Source: Bacillota bacterium (GTDB taxonomy: Bacteria > Bacillota > Clostridia > Christensenellales > SZUA-584). From it: a stretch of 64,000 bases of DNA. Below are positions 24,975 through 32,694 of this stretch, one piece after another. The notes under the pieces were generated by a model. The model did no database searches, had not been told where the DNA came from, and saw only the letters and a program-made list of their open reading frames with translations. The translations under genes were made by a program, and so were the position numbers. Numbering within the stretch: position 1 is the first letter of the stretch; every line of letters starts with the position of its first letter. The stretch lies in NCBI GenBank assembly GCA_023460085.1, contig JAEWRI010000034.1, positions 49,244 to 113,243 of the forward strand, written 5' to 3'.

Positions 24975-25421
24975 ATGAAAAAAGTTTACGCGGACGAAAA
25001 GTGGTGTCTGGGATGCGGGCTGTGCAGGGTATATTGCCGCACGGCGCATTCGGCCACAAAAGATATCATCAAGGCGCACAAGCTGGAGGATCCGAAGCCT
25101 GTGGAGCGGCTGCACATTGAGACGGGCGCGAAGATTAACTTCGCCCTGCAATGCCGCCACTGCGACGATCCCAAGTGCGTGCAGGGCTGCATCACCGGCG
25201 CGATGCACAAGGACCCGGAGACGGGCCTCGTGCTCAACGACACGGAGCGGTGCGTGGGCTGCTGGACGTGCGTGCTGGTATGTCCGTTCGGCGCCATCGT
25301 GCGCGACGAGGGCGCGCACAAGGTTGCGGCCAAGTGCGACCTCTGCGCGGCACTGGGCGAGCCGGAATGCGTGAAGCACTGCCCGAATAACGCGCTCAAA
25401 TACGAAGACAGGGGGGAGTGA
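24975..25421 (+). CDS. 4Fe-4S ferredoxin-type electron carrier subunit
   Basis: 148 residues of the HycB/CooF/DmsB-like iron-sulfur family. Cys groups are CLGCGLCRVYC, CRHCDDPKCVQGC, CVGCWTCVLVCPFGAI and CDLCAALGEPECVKHC, enough for four clusters. It lies between the synthase gene and a FAD oxidoreductase gene, so it presumably carries electrons between them. Start ATG 24975 (MKKVYADEKW); the frame is open further upstream, but the protein family begins here. The ribosome binding site is weak (GAGGG at 24966-24970). Confidence 0.88.
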   Translation: MKKVYADEKWCLGCGLCRVYCRTAHSATKDIIKAHKLEDPKPVERLHIETGAKINFALQCRHCDDPKCVQGCITGAMHKDPETGLVLNDTERCVGCWTCVLVCPFGAIVRDEGAHKVAAKCDLCAALGEPECVKHCPNNALKYEDRGE

Positions 25422-25425
25422 AACG

Positions 25426-26676
25426 ATGAAAGTGGTTATCATCGGCAACTCCGCCGCGGCGGTGGGCTGCATCGAGGGATTGCGTAAATATGACAGCGAG
25501 GCGAGCATCACGGTGATCTCGGACGAGACGCATCACGTGTACTCGCGCCCGCTGATATCGTATTACCTGGCGGGCAAAGTCGTGCCGGAGAATATGGTGT
25601 ACCGCAAGAAGGATTTTTACGGGAAATACGGCGTGGAAACGATCTTCGGCAAGAAGGCCGTTTCCATCGACGCGAAAAAGAAGGCGGTAACGCTGGACGA
25701 CGGGCAAGCCGTACCGTACGACAAGCTGCTCGTTGCGACGGGATCCTCGCCGTTTGTGCCGCCCACGGAGGGACTGACCGGGCAGGACAACGCTTTCACG
25801 TTCCTGAAATATGACGATGCGCTGGGCATCGAGAAGCTGCTGACAAAAGAAAGCCGCGTGGTGGTCGTGGGCGCAGGTCTCATTGGCCTGAAGGCCGCGG
25901 AAGGCATCGCGCCGGTGGCGGGCAGCGTGCACGTGGTGGAGATGGCTCCGCGCGTGCTGCCGATGATACTCGACGACGCGGCGGCCGCGCCGGTGCAGAA
26001 GCGCATCGAGGCGCAGGGCGTCACCTTTCACCTCGGCACCGTGGTGGCGCAGGTGGTGGGCGAGAAGCATGTGGAGAAGGTCATCCTCAAGGACGGCACA
26101 GAGCTGCCGTGCGACATCCTCGTGATGGGCGTGGGCGTGCGGCCCAACGTCGCGGAAGCCAAAGCAGCGGGCGTTGCGGTGAACCGCGGCATACTCATCG
26201 ACGAACACTCGCGCACCAATGTGGCGGATATCTGGGCGGCGGGCGACGTTACCGAAAGCAAGGATCTCATCTCCGGTGAGGCGAAGATTATGGCGCTGTG
26301 GCCCAACGCGTACATTCAGGGCCGCGCGGCGGGCTACGACATGTGCGGCAAGTCGGACGATTTCGATGGCGTCTTCCCGATGAACGCGGTGGGCTTCTTC
26401 GGACTGCCCATCATCACGGCGGGGCTGCAGGGCGGCGAGGGCACGCAGGTGCTCTCCAAAGACGACGCGAAGAAGGGCAGCATGAAGCGCTTCGTTGTGA
26501 AGGACGACAAGCTGGTCGGCATGATACTCGTCGGCGAGGTGGACAGGGCGGGCATCTACACGTACCTGATGAGCGAGAAGATTGCGCTCTCCTCGCTGGA
26601 GAAGGGCTTGACCGACGACGGTTTCGGGCTGATGGCGCTGGGCTACGAGCGAATGAAGGACAGGATTTCATCATGA
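25426..26676 (+). CDS. FAD/NAD(P)-dependent oxidoreductase of the glutamate synthase operon
   Basis: 416 residues of the NADH oxidase/nitrite reductase/rubredoxin reductase flavoprotein group. The FAD loop is VIIGNSAAAVGCIEGLRK, an LLVATGSSPF segment follows, the NAD(P) loop is VVVVGAGLIGLKAAEG, and the second FAD motif is NVADIWAAGDVTES. It probably feeds electrons from NAD(P)H to the ferredoxin-type subunit, replacing the GltD small subunit of bacterial glutamate synthase; this is inferred from position. GGGGGAG is seven bases before ATG 25426. Its stop overlaps the next start. Confidence 0.85.
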   Translation: MKVVIIGNSAAAVGCIEGLRKYDSEASITVISDETHHVYSRPLISYYLAGKVVPENMVYRKKDFYGKYGVETIFGKKAVSIDAKKKAVTLDDGQAVPYDKLLVATGSSPFVPPTEGLTGQDNAFTFLKYDDALGIEKLLTKESRVVVVGAGLIGLKAAEGIAPVAGSVHVVEMAPRVLPMILDDAAAAPVQKRIEAQGVTFHLGTVVAQVVGEKHVEKVILKDGTELPCDILVMGVGVRPNVAEAKAAGVAVNRGILIDEHSRTNVADIWAAGDVTESKDLISGEAKIMALWPNAYIQGRAAGYDMCGKSDDFDGVFPMNAVGFFGLPIITAGLQGGEGTQVLSKDDAKKGSMKRFVVKDDKLVGMILVGEVDRAGIYTYLMSEKIALSSLEKGLTDDGFGLMALGYERMKDRISS

Positions 26677-27428
26677 GTACGGAAATGAAAAGCGCCGAGC
26701 TGCGCGCAGGGGATATCCATTACAACGAGCTGAACAACAGCATCAAGGCCATCGCGGAAAAGCCGGGCGAGATTGTTGTTCATGAGGTATACGGACAGCG
26801 TTATATGGGCTGCGGCTTAAAGACGCACACCAAGCTCACCGTGCACGGCACGCTGGGCAACGATTCCGCGTGTTACATGGACGGCGCGACCGTCGAGGTG
26901 TTCGGCAACGCACAGGACGGCATCGCCAACACCATGAATGACGGCAGGCTCATCGTGCACGGAAACTGCGGCGACATCATGGGTTACGCGATGCGCGGTG
27001 GCGAGGTGTTCATTGAAGGCTATGTGGGCTACCGCTCCGGCATCCACATGAAGGAATACATGGACAAGGTGCCTCTCATTGTGGTGGGCGCCAAGGGCGG
27101 AGACTTCCTCGGCGAGTACATGGCGGGCGGCCGCATCGTGGTACTGGGCCTCGGTCTCGCGGAGGGCGAGCTTTCCGCAGGCAAGTTCTTCGGCACGGGT
27201 ATGCACGGCGGGAAGATGTTCATCCGCGGCAGCGTGAACGAAGCGCTGATGGGCCGCGAAATTGCGCAGTCGCCGCTGGACGCGGAGGACGAGGCGTTTT
27301 TAAAAGGTGTTATCAAGCGCTATACCGACTATTTCGGCGCGGATGTTTCCAGCGTTCAAATCTCCGATTTCAAAAAGTATCAGCCCAAGAGCAAGCGCCC
27401 GTACGGCAACATGTACGTGGGCAACTGA
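26673..27428 (+). CDS. Glutamate synthase GXGXG-motif domain protein
   Basis: 251 residues forming the right-handed beta-helix that is the C-terminal structural domain of GltB. Repeated Gly-rich strands are visible: GTLGNDSACYMDG, GNAQDGIANTMNDG, GNCGDIMGYAMRGG, EGYVGYRSGIHM and GAKGGDFLGEYMAGG. It has no catalytic residues and probably props the ammonia channel. ATG 26673 overlaps the stop of the oxidoreductase gene, and a strong terminator follows, marking the end of the operon. Confidence 0.9.
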   Translation: MSTEMKSAELRAGDIHYNELNNSIKAIAEKPGEIVVHEVYGQRYMGCGLKTHTKLTVHGTLGNDSACYMDGATVEVFGNAQDGIANTMNDGRLIVHGNCGDIMGYAMRGGEVFIEGYVGYRSGIHMKEYMDKVPLIVVGAKGGDFLGEYMAGGRIVVLGLGLAEGELSAGKFFGTGMHGGKMFIRGSVNEALMGREIAQSPLDAEDEAFLKGVIKRYTDYFGADVSSVQISDFKKYQPKSKRPYGNMYVGN

Positions 27429-27436
27429 CAGAAACG

Positions 27437-27460
27437 AAGGCCGCGTTACGCGGCCTTTTT
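27437..27460 (+). terminator. Intrinsic terminator of the glutamate synthase operon
   Basis: AAGGCCGCG (27437-27445) pairs with CGCGGCCTT (27449-27457) around TTA, with the T run ending at 27460. Confidence 0.9.
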
Positions 27461-27484
27461 ATATGCCCGTGATTCCATACCTTC

Positions 27485-27514
27485 ATTGCGCATACAATGG
27501 ATTCCCTATATAAT
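27485..27514 (+). promoter_or_regulatory. Probable promoter of the small lipoprotein gene
   Basis: TTGCGC (27485-27490), 18 bases and TATAAT (27509-27514), about 40 bases before the ATG. Confidence 0.5.
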
Positions 27515-27553
27515 GGTTTTCGTATATATGACATGGGATATGGGGGACAGCGT

Positions 27554-28024
27554 ATGAAGAGGTGGATATGCCTGCTGCTCGTTTTGATAACGGCGGCTTT
27601 GTCCGGCTGTTCGGGCATCAGCCGCGCGGAGTATGATGAGATGGCTTCCCGGGTGGAGGCACTGACGCAGGAGAATGAGGAACTGGAAGCTCAGCTGAAG
27701 GCCCGGGATGAGCTGTACGTGAGTGAAATTTACGATATCAATAACATCAGCGGGACTTCCGTCGTGAAGACCGTTACCGTGGACCAGCGGGGGCTGCAGG
27801 TGGACAGCATCGTGGTGGCGGAATGGGACTATTGGCGGACGGATATCGCCTTTAAGATCAACTACCTGAATGCGGACGGCGGCGTAATCGGCAGCACGAA
27901 CGTTGCCTGGGAACTGACCGTAGGCGAGGTAGGGCAGAAGGAGCATCAGTTTACAACCAGCTGCGAGCTGGTCAAGGCGGAGCCGGTGGACGCGGTGCAG
28001 ATACAGTGGATCAACGCGGATTGA
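27554..28024 (+). CDS. Small lipoprotein with coiled coil, function unknown
   Basis: 156 residues. MKRWICLLLVLITAALSGCS is a clear lipoprotein signal with the lipobox Cys near residue 18. A short coiled coil follows (residues ~25-50, with EALTQENEELEAQLKARDEL), then a beta-rich domain of about 100 residues (VVKTVTVDQRG, WRTDIAFKINYLN, WELTVGEVGQKEHQF) that looks like an immunoglobulin-type fold. GGGGGAC lies before ATG 27554. I do not recognise the family. Its own promoter and a following non-coding stretch suggest a single-gene unit on the outer face of the membrane. Confidence 0.7.
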   Translation: MKRWICLLLVLITAALSGCSGISRAEYDEMASRVEALTQENEELEAQLKARDELYVSEIYDINNISGTSVVKTVTVDQRGLQVDSIVVAEWDYWRTDIAFKINYLNADGGVIGSTNVAWELTVGEVGQKEHQFTTSCELVKAEPVDAVQIQWINAD

Positions 28025-28081
28025 ATGCCGGGCAATGGTAGCAGTACCACGAACACATCTGGCGCTTGCGTAATCCGCAGG

Positions 28082-28300
28082 GTATCATCGGCGCGTCACG
28101 GATGCCGCGCCCTACGACGAAGCTTGGGGTATTGCGTAGGGGCCGACTTCCGAGGCGGATCGGCTGACGTGGCAAAACATAGCGATTGTGATAACCCGAG
28201 AGGTTGTATCGGCGCGTACAGGAGTCCTCGCCCTACGATGAAGCTTGGGGTATTGCGTAGGGGCCGACTTCCGAGGCGGCCCGGCGGATGTGGCGAAAAC
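28082..28300. repeat. Duplicated intergenic inverted-repeat element
   Basis: Two copies of a ~90-base element. A 50-base core at 28109-28158 recurs at 28230-28279 with one difference. Each core has the arms CCCTACG and CGTAGGG about 20 bases apart, followed by GGCCGACTTCCGAGGCGG, which can fold on itself. There is no open frame with a start site. The form is that of a dispersed REP/MITE-like intergenic repeat. A search of the whole genome would show whether it is high-copy. Confidence 0.75.
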
Positions 28301-28322
28301 ATCTGGCGTTTGTCGAGCGCAG

Positions 28323-28916
28323 CTAGACCTGCGCGCTGGCCAGTACGCCGAGTATGGAAGACGCCGTCAGAAAGTTCTGAAGAGTCAGCAGCTTGAACAG
28401 CAGACAGCCCTTTGTCTGGCAGGCTTCGCGGTTTCGGATGCGTTGAAATAACAGGGCAATAGAAAAACCGGCGGACAGCATCAGCATCAGCAGCGCGGAA
28501 ATCCCGATGTATCCAAAAACAGACCGGCGGAGCATACGATATCCCGGAATGAGGGTGCTGACTGCGAGAAAGATTGAAACCACTGCGGCGATTATCAGCA
28601 TAACCAGAATGGTGCGTTTTCTCCGAAGGTACAGCCGCTCCGCATCGTAGGTATAGATCGGGCCGAGGAGCAACCGTATCAAAAATTCATTCCAGCCGAC
28701 GCAGACGCCTTTGGCGAAGCTTATGAACAAGTAGTTGCATATCAGTACAAAGCATACTGCATAAAACCCGCTTTGGGCATTCGTTGGCGGATGATATTGG
28801 GCATTGGCAAGGATAAGAAGGACGGTCTGATAGATCAGAAGCGCACCGGATAACGCGTTCAATATACTCCATTTTCTTTTTGAATCGTTCGCTTCCTCCA
28901 TGATGACAGATCCCAT
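28323..28916 (-). CDS. Membrane protein, function unknown
   Basis: About 197 residues with four hydrophobic segments: near 20-40 (ALSGALLIYQTVLLILA), 53-72 (AVCFVLICNYLFISFA), 105-125 (ILVMLIIAAVVSIFLAV) and 135-158 (YIGISALLMLMLSAGFSIALL). Charged stretches such as RLYLRRKR lie between them. I do not recognise a family and see no catalytic motif. The start is uncertain among TTG 28919, ATG 28916 and ATG 28901 because no good ribosome binding site is present. It follows the dehydratase beta subunit gene by about 20 bases, so it could be the last gene of that operon. Confidence 0.6.
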   Translation of the reverse strand: MGSVIMEEANDSKRKWSILNALSGALLIYQTVLLILANAQYHPPTNAQSGFYAVCFVLICNYLFISFAKGVCVGWNEFLIRLLLGPIYTYDAERLYLRRKRTILVMLIIAAVVSIFLAVSTLIPGYRMLRRSVFGYIGISALLMLMLSAGFSIALLFQRIRNREACQTKGCLLFKLLTLQNFLTASSILGVLASAQV

Positions 28917-28937
28917 CAAAACCGCATTTTCGGGTGT

Positions 28938-29543
28938 TTACCCCATGAAATGCACATGCCTGCTGATCTCCTCGATCTGCGCCTCCTTGCGCGCGCGAAA
29001 CTCCTTCTTGTTGTTCTCGAAGAGATTGCCGCCCTGCGTGTCGATGGAGACGATGAGCGGGCCGAACTCCTTTACGCGCATGATCCAGAAAGCCTCGGGC
29101 ATGCCGAAGTCCTCCCACTCCACGCCGGGCGTCTCCAGCACGCACTCGGCGGCGCTGACGGCGCATCCGCCCGGGAACACGGCGTGCACAGCCTTGTATT
29201 CCCTGCAGGCCTGCGCGGTGTCCGCGCCCATGCCGCCCTTGCCAATGATCAGCTTGACCCCAGTCAGGCGGATGAAGTCCTTCTCGAAGCGCTCCATGCG
29301 CATGGAGGTGGTGGGCCCGATGGACACCATCTGCCAGCCAGAGTCGGTCTTCTTCACAATGGGGCCCGCGTGGAAAATGGCCCCGCCCGCTAGCGGGAAT
29401 TCCGGCCAAATTCCGGCCTCCACGAGGCGGCGATGGCCTTCGTCGCGGCAGGTGGCAAGGCTGCCCGTTAAATATACGATGTCGCCGATGCGCAGGGAAG
29501 CGATGTCCTCGTCGCGGATTGGCGTGGTCAGTATCTTCTTCAT
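28938..29543 (-). CDS. Tartrate dehydratase/class I fumarase family, beta subunit
   Basis: 201 residues matching the C-terminal (beta) part of iron-sulfur hydro-lyases such as L(+)-tartrate dehydratase TtdB and two-subunit fumarases. Signatures are GDIVYLTGSL, GGAIFHAGPIV, VSIGPTTSMRME, the KGGMG loop (LIIGKGGMG) and VFPGGCAV. It forms the active enzyme with the alpha subunit encoded just upstream, whose stop overlaps this start by four bases (ATGA). Tartrate versus fumarate as substrate cannot be decided by eye. Confidence 0.88.
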   Translation of the reverse strand: MKKILTTPIRDEDIASLRIGDIVYLTGSLATCRDEGHRRLVEAGIWPEFPLAGGAIFHAGPIVKKTDSGWQMVSIGPTTSMRMERFEKDFIRLTGVKLIIGKGGMGADTAQACREYKAVHAVFPGGCAVSAAECVLETPGVEWEDFGMPEAFWIMRVKEFGPLIVSIDTQGGNLFENNKKEFRARKEAQIEEISRHVHFMG

Positions 29544-30427
29544 AATGCCGCCCCCTTATGCGAGATGATTTCGTAGCTTAAATCTGCATTGAAGCGGATG
29601 ACGCCGCGGCGCGTGGCCCAGCAGCCCACCGAAATACCCACGCCCAGCGTGGAGGGATGATGCGCCATGTACTCGATATGTACGTCCATCACGGTGGCAT
29701 TTCCGGAGAGACCCTGCGGCCCCAGCCCCACGGCGTTGAGGCCGTCCTTGAGGCGGCGCTCCATGTCGGCCGCGCGCGGGTGTGCATTGACGGTGCCTAT
29801 GGGGCGCAGCAGCGCCTTCTTGGAGAGCTTGGAGGCGCTCGGCGCGTCCGTACCCACGCCGACACCCACGATGAGCGGCGGGCACGCGTTGATGCCCCAA
29901 TCCACGATGGTGTCGAAAACGTAGCGCACGATGCCCTCGTAGCCCGCGGAGGGCATCAGCACCATGGCGCGGCCCGGCAAACTGCATCCGCCGCCCGCCA
30001 TGTAGACGGTGAGTTCCAGGCTGTCGCCCGGCACCACTTCCCACTCTATCCAGGGGTTGCGCGTGCCGGTGTTGGTGCCGGTGTTCTTTTCGTCGAAGGC
30101 TTCCACCGCGTTGTGACGCAGCGGCGCGGTGCGCGTGGCTTCCAGCGTGGCCTCGCGGCAGATGTCCTCCATCTGTGCCAGCAGCGGGAACTGTGCGCCC
30201 GCCCGCAGAAAGAACTGCAGCACGCCCGTGTCCTGACACGCGGGGCGATTCAGCGCCTGCGCGCGCTCCAGATTGTCCATCATGCAGCCGTACACGGCGG
30301 AGGCCAGCGGCGCGGTTTCTTCGGCGCGCAGCTTCTCCAGCGCCTCCGTCACGTCGTCGGGCATCACCTTGGCCACCAGCGCGATGAAGCGTGCCAGCGT
30401 CTGTGTGGTTTGAGGTATCGTATCCAT
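29540..30427 (-). CDS. Tartrate dehydratase/class I fumarase family, alpha subunit
   Basis: 295 residues carrying the 4Fe-4S cluster that activates the substrate hydroxyl. Likely ligands are Cys64 (RPACQDTG), Cys182 (GINACPPLIVGVGVG) and Cys269 (SVGCWATRRG). MAGGGCSLPGRAMVLMPS resembles tartrate dehydratases more than fumarases, from memory. GGGAG ahead of ATG 30427 supports this start, and the frame open further upstream lacks family homology. The enzyme would interconvert malate and fumarate or dehydrate tartrate to oxaloacetate. It lies ten bases after a small Cys-rich protein gene. Confidence 0.88.
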   Translation of the reverse strand: MDTIPQTTQTLARFIALVAKVMPDDVTEALEKLRAEETAPLASAVYGCMMDNLERAQALNRPACQDTGVLQFFLRAGAQFPLLAQMEDICREATLEATRTAPLRHNAVEAFDEKNTGTNTGTRNPWIEWEVVPGDSLELTVYMAGGGCSLPGRAMVLMPSAGYEGIVRYVFDTIVDWGINACPPLIVGVGVGTDAPSASKLSKKALLRPIGTVNAHPRAADMERRLKDGLNAVGLGPQGLSGNATVMDVHIEYMAHHPSTLGVGISVGCWATRRGVIRFNADLSYEIISHKGAAL

Positions 30428-30437
30428 AAAAACTCCC

Positions 30438-30755
30438 TTAGCGGTTTTCGATGCGTATTTCCACGTCACGCGGCAGCGCGAGGCCGCATGCCGCTTCGAC
30501 AGCCTTGATTGTGGCACAGGGGACAGGGCAGGCCGGATGCTTGCAATACTGCTGTGCCGCCTGATACACCGCGGAGTCGCAGAGCTTGCCGAAGCATTCG
30601 GCAAAGCCGTCAACGCTTTTCAGCTTAGCTGAAAAAGCCTGAAGATTGGGACATGCGGTGCGGATGTCGAGCTTCGCTGTCTGTCCGTCTTCCGACTGCG
30701 CGGTGATTTCCGTCGAGAACCCGCATACCCCGGGGTTTACGTGTACGTGTGTCAT
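30438..30755 (-). CDS. Small Cys-rich conserved protein, function unknown
   Basis: 105 residues with eight or so cysteines placed as PGVCGF, TACPNL, ECFGKLCD, YCKHPACPVPCATI and AACGLALP. The pattern suggests a metal site or a redox-active fold. I think it belongs to a small clostridial family (DUF6951 by memory, not checked). No signal peptide is visible, so it is probably cytoplasmic. It is packed between an LCP cell-wall gene (12 bases upstream) and the iron-sulfur dehydratase alpha subunit gene (10 bases downstream), so a role in that enzyme's cluster is conceivable but unproven. Confidence 0.7.
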   Translation of the reverse strand: MTHVHVNPGVCGFSTEITAQSEDGQTAKLDIRTACPNLQAFSAKLKSVDGFAECFGKLCDSAVYQAAQQYCKHPACPVPCATIKAVEAACGLALPRDVEIRIENR

Positions 30756-30767
30756 GCCGTCCTCCTG

Positions 30768-32186
30768 TTATTCCGCATCCATGCCGGCTTTCACGAGCGC
30801 CTTCAGGGATTTGAGCGTGTCGCGCAGGGCTTTGGCGGTTTGCTTCATTTCATCCGTCTCGCGTGCCTCCAGCAGCGCCTGCGCCTCGTCTATCTGCTCA
30901 TCCGCCTGATCCAGCAGCTCGTTGAGCTCCGTCCACACGGGATAGTCCGCCAGGGCCTGAAGAAGCGTCGCGTCGGTGTTGACGTAATCCCGCAGCGCAA
31001 TCATCGCGTCCACAAGCGCTACGGTGTCCTTGTCACCCTGCAGATAATCCAGACTGTAGGTCCAGTCGATACTCAGCTTCACGTTATCGCCGAAGATTTC
31101 ATGGACCGCCTGCACGGTGTACGTGTGATCCAGCACGTAGTATGTGGCGTTGAATATATCCAGGTATTCGCCCGTCAGCGCGTTGCGGCCGATGTCGGTG
31201 TCCGCGTCGAGCTTCGTCATAAACACGGACAGCGCGGCGATTTGCTCCAGATTCAGGTTGGTGTACACTTCGTCCGAGACGGCTTCGTACAGCTTCGGGA
31301 TGTCCGTAAGCTTGGCCTGTTCTTTCAACTGGCTGAACACGTCGAGCAGAAAACGCTGCTGCCTGTCGATGCGGTCGATGTCCGTTCCGGAGGTGATGTT
31401 TTTGCGCGCCCGGCAATACTGCAGCGCCTGCTCTCCATCCAGCAGCTGATAGCCGGGGTACAGATGCACGTCGTCCAGCTCTATCTCATAATCCACATCG
31501 TACCACACGCCGCCGAGGGCGTCCACGATATCCTTGAGCCCTTCCATCTCCACCGCGACATAATAATTGACAGGGATGCCTCCCAGTGTGGTGGATACGG
31601 TCTGCATCAGGCATTCGAAGCCGCGGCCATCCTTGCCGCCCGCCGTCATGTACGCGCCGTTGATTTTCCAGCGCTCGTCTGTCCACGCGATGTCGGCGTA
31701 GCTGTCACGCGGCACAGAGAGCATGTCCACGCGGCCCGTGGCAAAATCCACGCACATCAGCATGATGGTGTCGGTGCGGAAATCCGTGCGGCCCGTATCG
31801 CCGCGTTCGTCGGTATAGTCGATACCCACCAGCAGTATGTTGACGCGATCCTTCATAAAGCCGGTGCCGTTCTCTATGGTGAAGGCTTCCTCCGGGGACA
31901 TCGTCTGGCCGGGAGACGGGCTGGCGCCGGGCGTCGGCTGCGCGGGGGGATTCCCGAACGCGGATGCAGGATGAAGTACGGCTACATAGACGAAATGGGC
32001 CGTCCAGGCCAGTATGACAGCCAGAAACAACAGCAGCGCGTATACGATCACCTTTCGGGTGGTCACCGGGCGGTGGAACAGCCGCTTCTCGGGCGGCTTC
32101 GGGGGCTTCTTTGTCTTTTTAAAATGCTCGGCGTGCGGCTGTACTGCGTTATCGGTTTCCTGTTTTTCTTTCATATTCCTTTGCAT
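30768..32186 (-). CDS. LytR-CpsA-Psr (LCP) family cell-wall glycopolymer transferase
   Basis: About 472 residues. A cytoplasmic tail is rich in Lys and Pro, a single membrane helix lies near 45-65 (VIVYALLLFLAVILAWTA), a PTPGASPSPGQT linker follows, and then the extracellular LCP domain. Its motifs are DRVNILLVGIDYTDER, FRTDTIMLMCVDF, MLSVPRDSYADI, ALGGVWYDVD and the Arg-rich YCRARKNITSGTDIDRIDRQQRF. The family attaches teichoic-acid-like or other polymers from lipid carriers to peptidoglycan. A helical tail of about 90 residues follows. The start is taken as ATG 32186; the TTG/ATG further upstream overlaps a TATAAT box. Confidence 0.88.
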   Translation of the reverse strand: MQRNMKEKQETDNAVQPHAEHFKKTKKPPKPPEKRLFHRPVTTRKVIVYALLLFLAVILAWTAHFVYVAVLHPASAFGNPPAQPTPGASPSPGQTMSPEEAFTIENGTGFMKDRVNILLVGIDYTDERGDTGRTDFRTDTIMLMCVDFATGRVDMLSVPRDSYADIAWTDERWKINGAYMTAGGKDGRGFECLMQTVSTTLGGIPVNYYVAVEMEGLKDIVDALGGVWYDVDYEIELDDVHLYPGYQLLDGEQALQYCRARKNITSGTDIDRIDRQQRFLLDVFSQLKEQAKLTDIPKLYEAVSDEVYTNLNLEQIAALSVFMTKLDADTDIGRNALTGEYLDIFNATYYVLDHTYTVQAVHEIFGDNVKLSIDWTYSLDYLQGDKDTVALVDAMIALRDYVNTDATLLQALADYPVWTELNELLDQADEQIDEAQALLEARETDEMKQTAKALRDTLKSLKALVKAGMDAE

Positions 32187-32319
32187 AATGCCTATTATAC
32201 CACGCATACGGCTGGGCGCACGAAACAGTGATGAATAGAATGTAACATTTTTCTCCGTATCGTCCGCAAGGCGTGACTTAAACGGTACAGATATGCTACG
32301 CTGACAGCAGGAGGGCAGT

Positions 32320-32625
32320 ATGAAACAAGTAAGAATTACGGTGCTGAAAAAGCATTTTTTCGCAGAGCTGGCGGACGAGACACTGACCGATGGTCGCGCC
32401 GTCGGGCCCTGCCCGCTGTTGCAGGAAGGCGACGTTTACGTCTACGAGGGCGGCGCGGTGATGCCCGCGGGGTTTTGCCCGTGGGCATGGATAGATATCT
32501 ACCGCAGCGTCAACGCGCTCTCCGCGGGCGCAAGCTATGCACCCTGGAACAACCGGGATGGCATACAGGTGCTGTGCTGCACCGACGGTGTCCGCCCGGT
32601 GATATTCCTTGTCGAGGCGGTTTGA
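32320..32625 (+). CDS. TIGR04076 family protein
   Basis: 101 residues with the features I recall for TIGR04076 proteins: MKQVRITVLKKHF at the start, CPLLQEGDVYVY, PAGFCPWAWIDIYRSV and CCTDGVRPVIFLVE at the end. The conserved Cys residues suggest metal or cofactor binding. No function is established for the family to my knowledge. GGAGGG before ATG 32320 fixes the start. It stands alone: a perfect hairpin follows, and it diverges from the LCP gene. Confidence 0.8.
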   Translation: MKQVRITVLKKHFFAELADETLTDGRAVGPCPLLQEGDVYVYEGGAVMPAGFCPWAWIDIYRSVNALSAGASYAPWNNRDGIQVLCCTDGVRPVIFLVEAV

Positions 32626-32636
32626 CAAACCGGCAT

Positions 32637-32672
32637 GCAAACAGGGGATACGGTGCCGTATCCCCTGTTTGC
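32637..32672. terminator. Perfect 17-bp hairpin between convergent genes
   Basis: GCAAACAGGGGATACGG (32637-32653) pairs perfectly with CCGTATCCCCTGTTTGC (32656-32672) with a two-base gap. It lies between the ends of the TIGR04076 gene and the NlpC/P60 gene and can serve both strands, though T runs are short. Confidence 0.7.
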
Positions 32673-32694
32673 GTTGGGTGTGGTTAACGTCAGC

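Noticed and set aside
28025..28396. 123-codon open frame after the small lipoprotein
   Set aside because: It is composed mainly of the duplicated intergenic repeat and lacks a ribosome binding site and family.
30741..32231. 496-codon plus-strand frame
   Set aside because: Antisense to the LCP gene, whose domains are clear.
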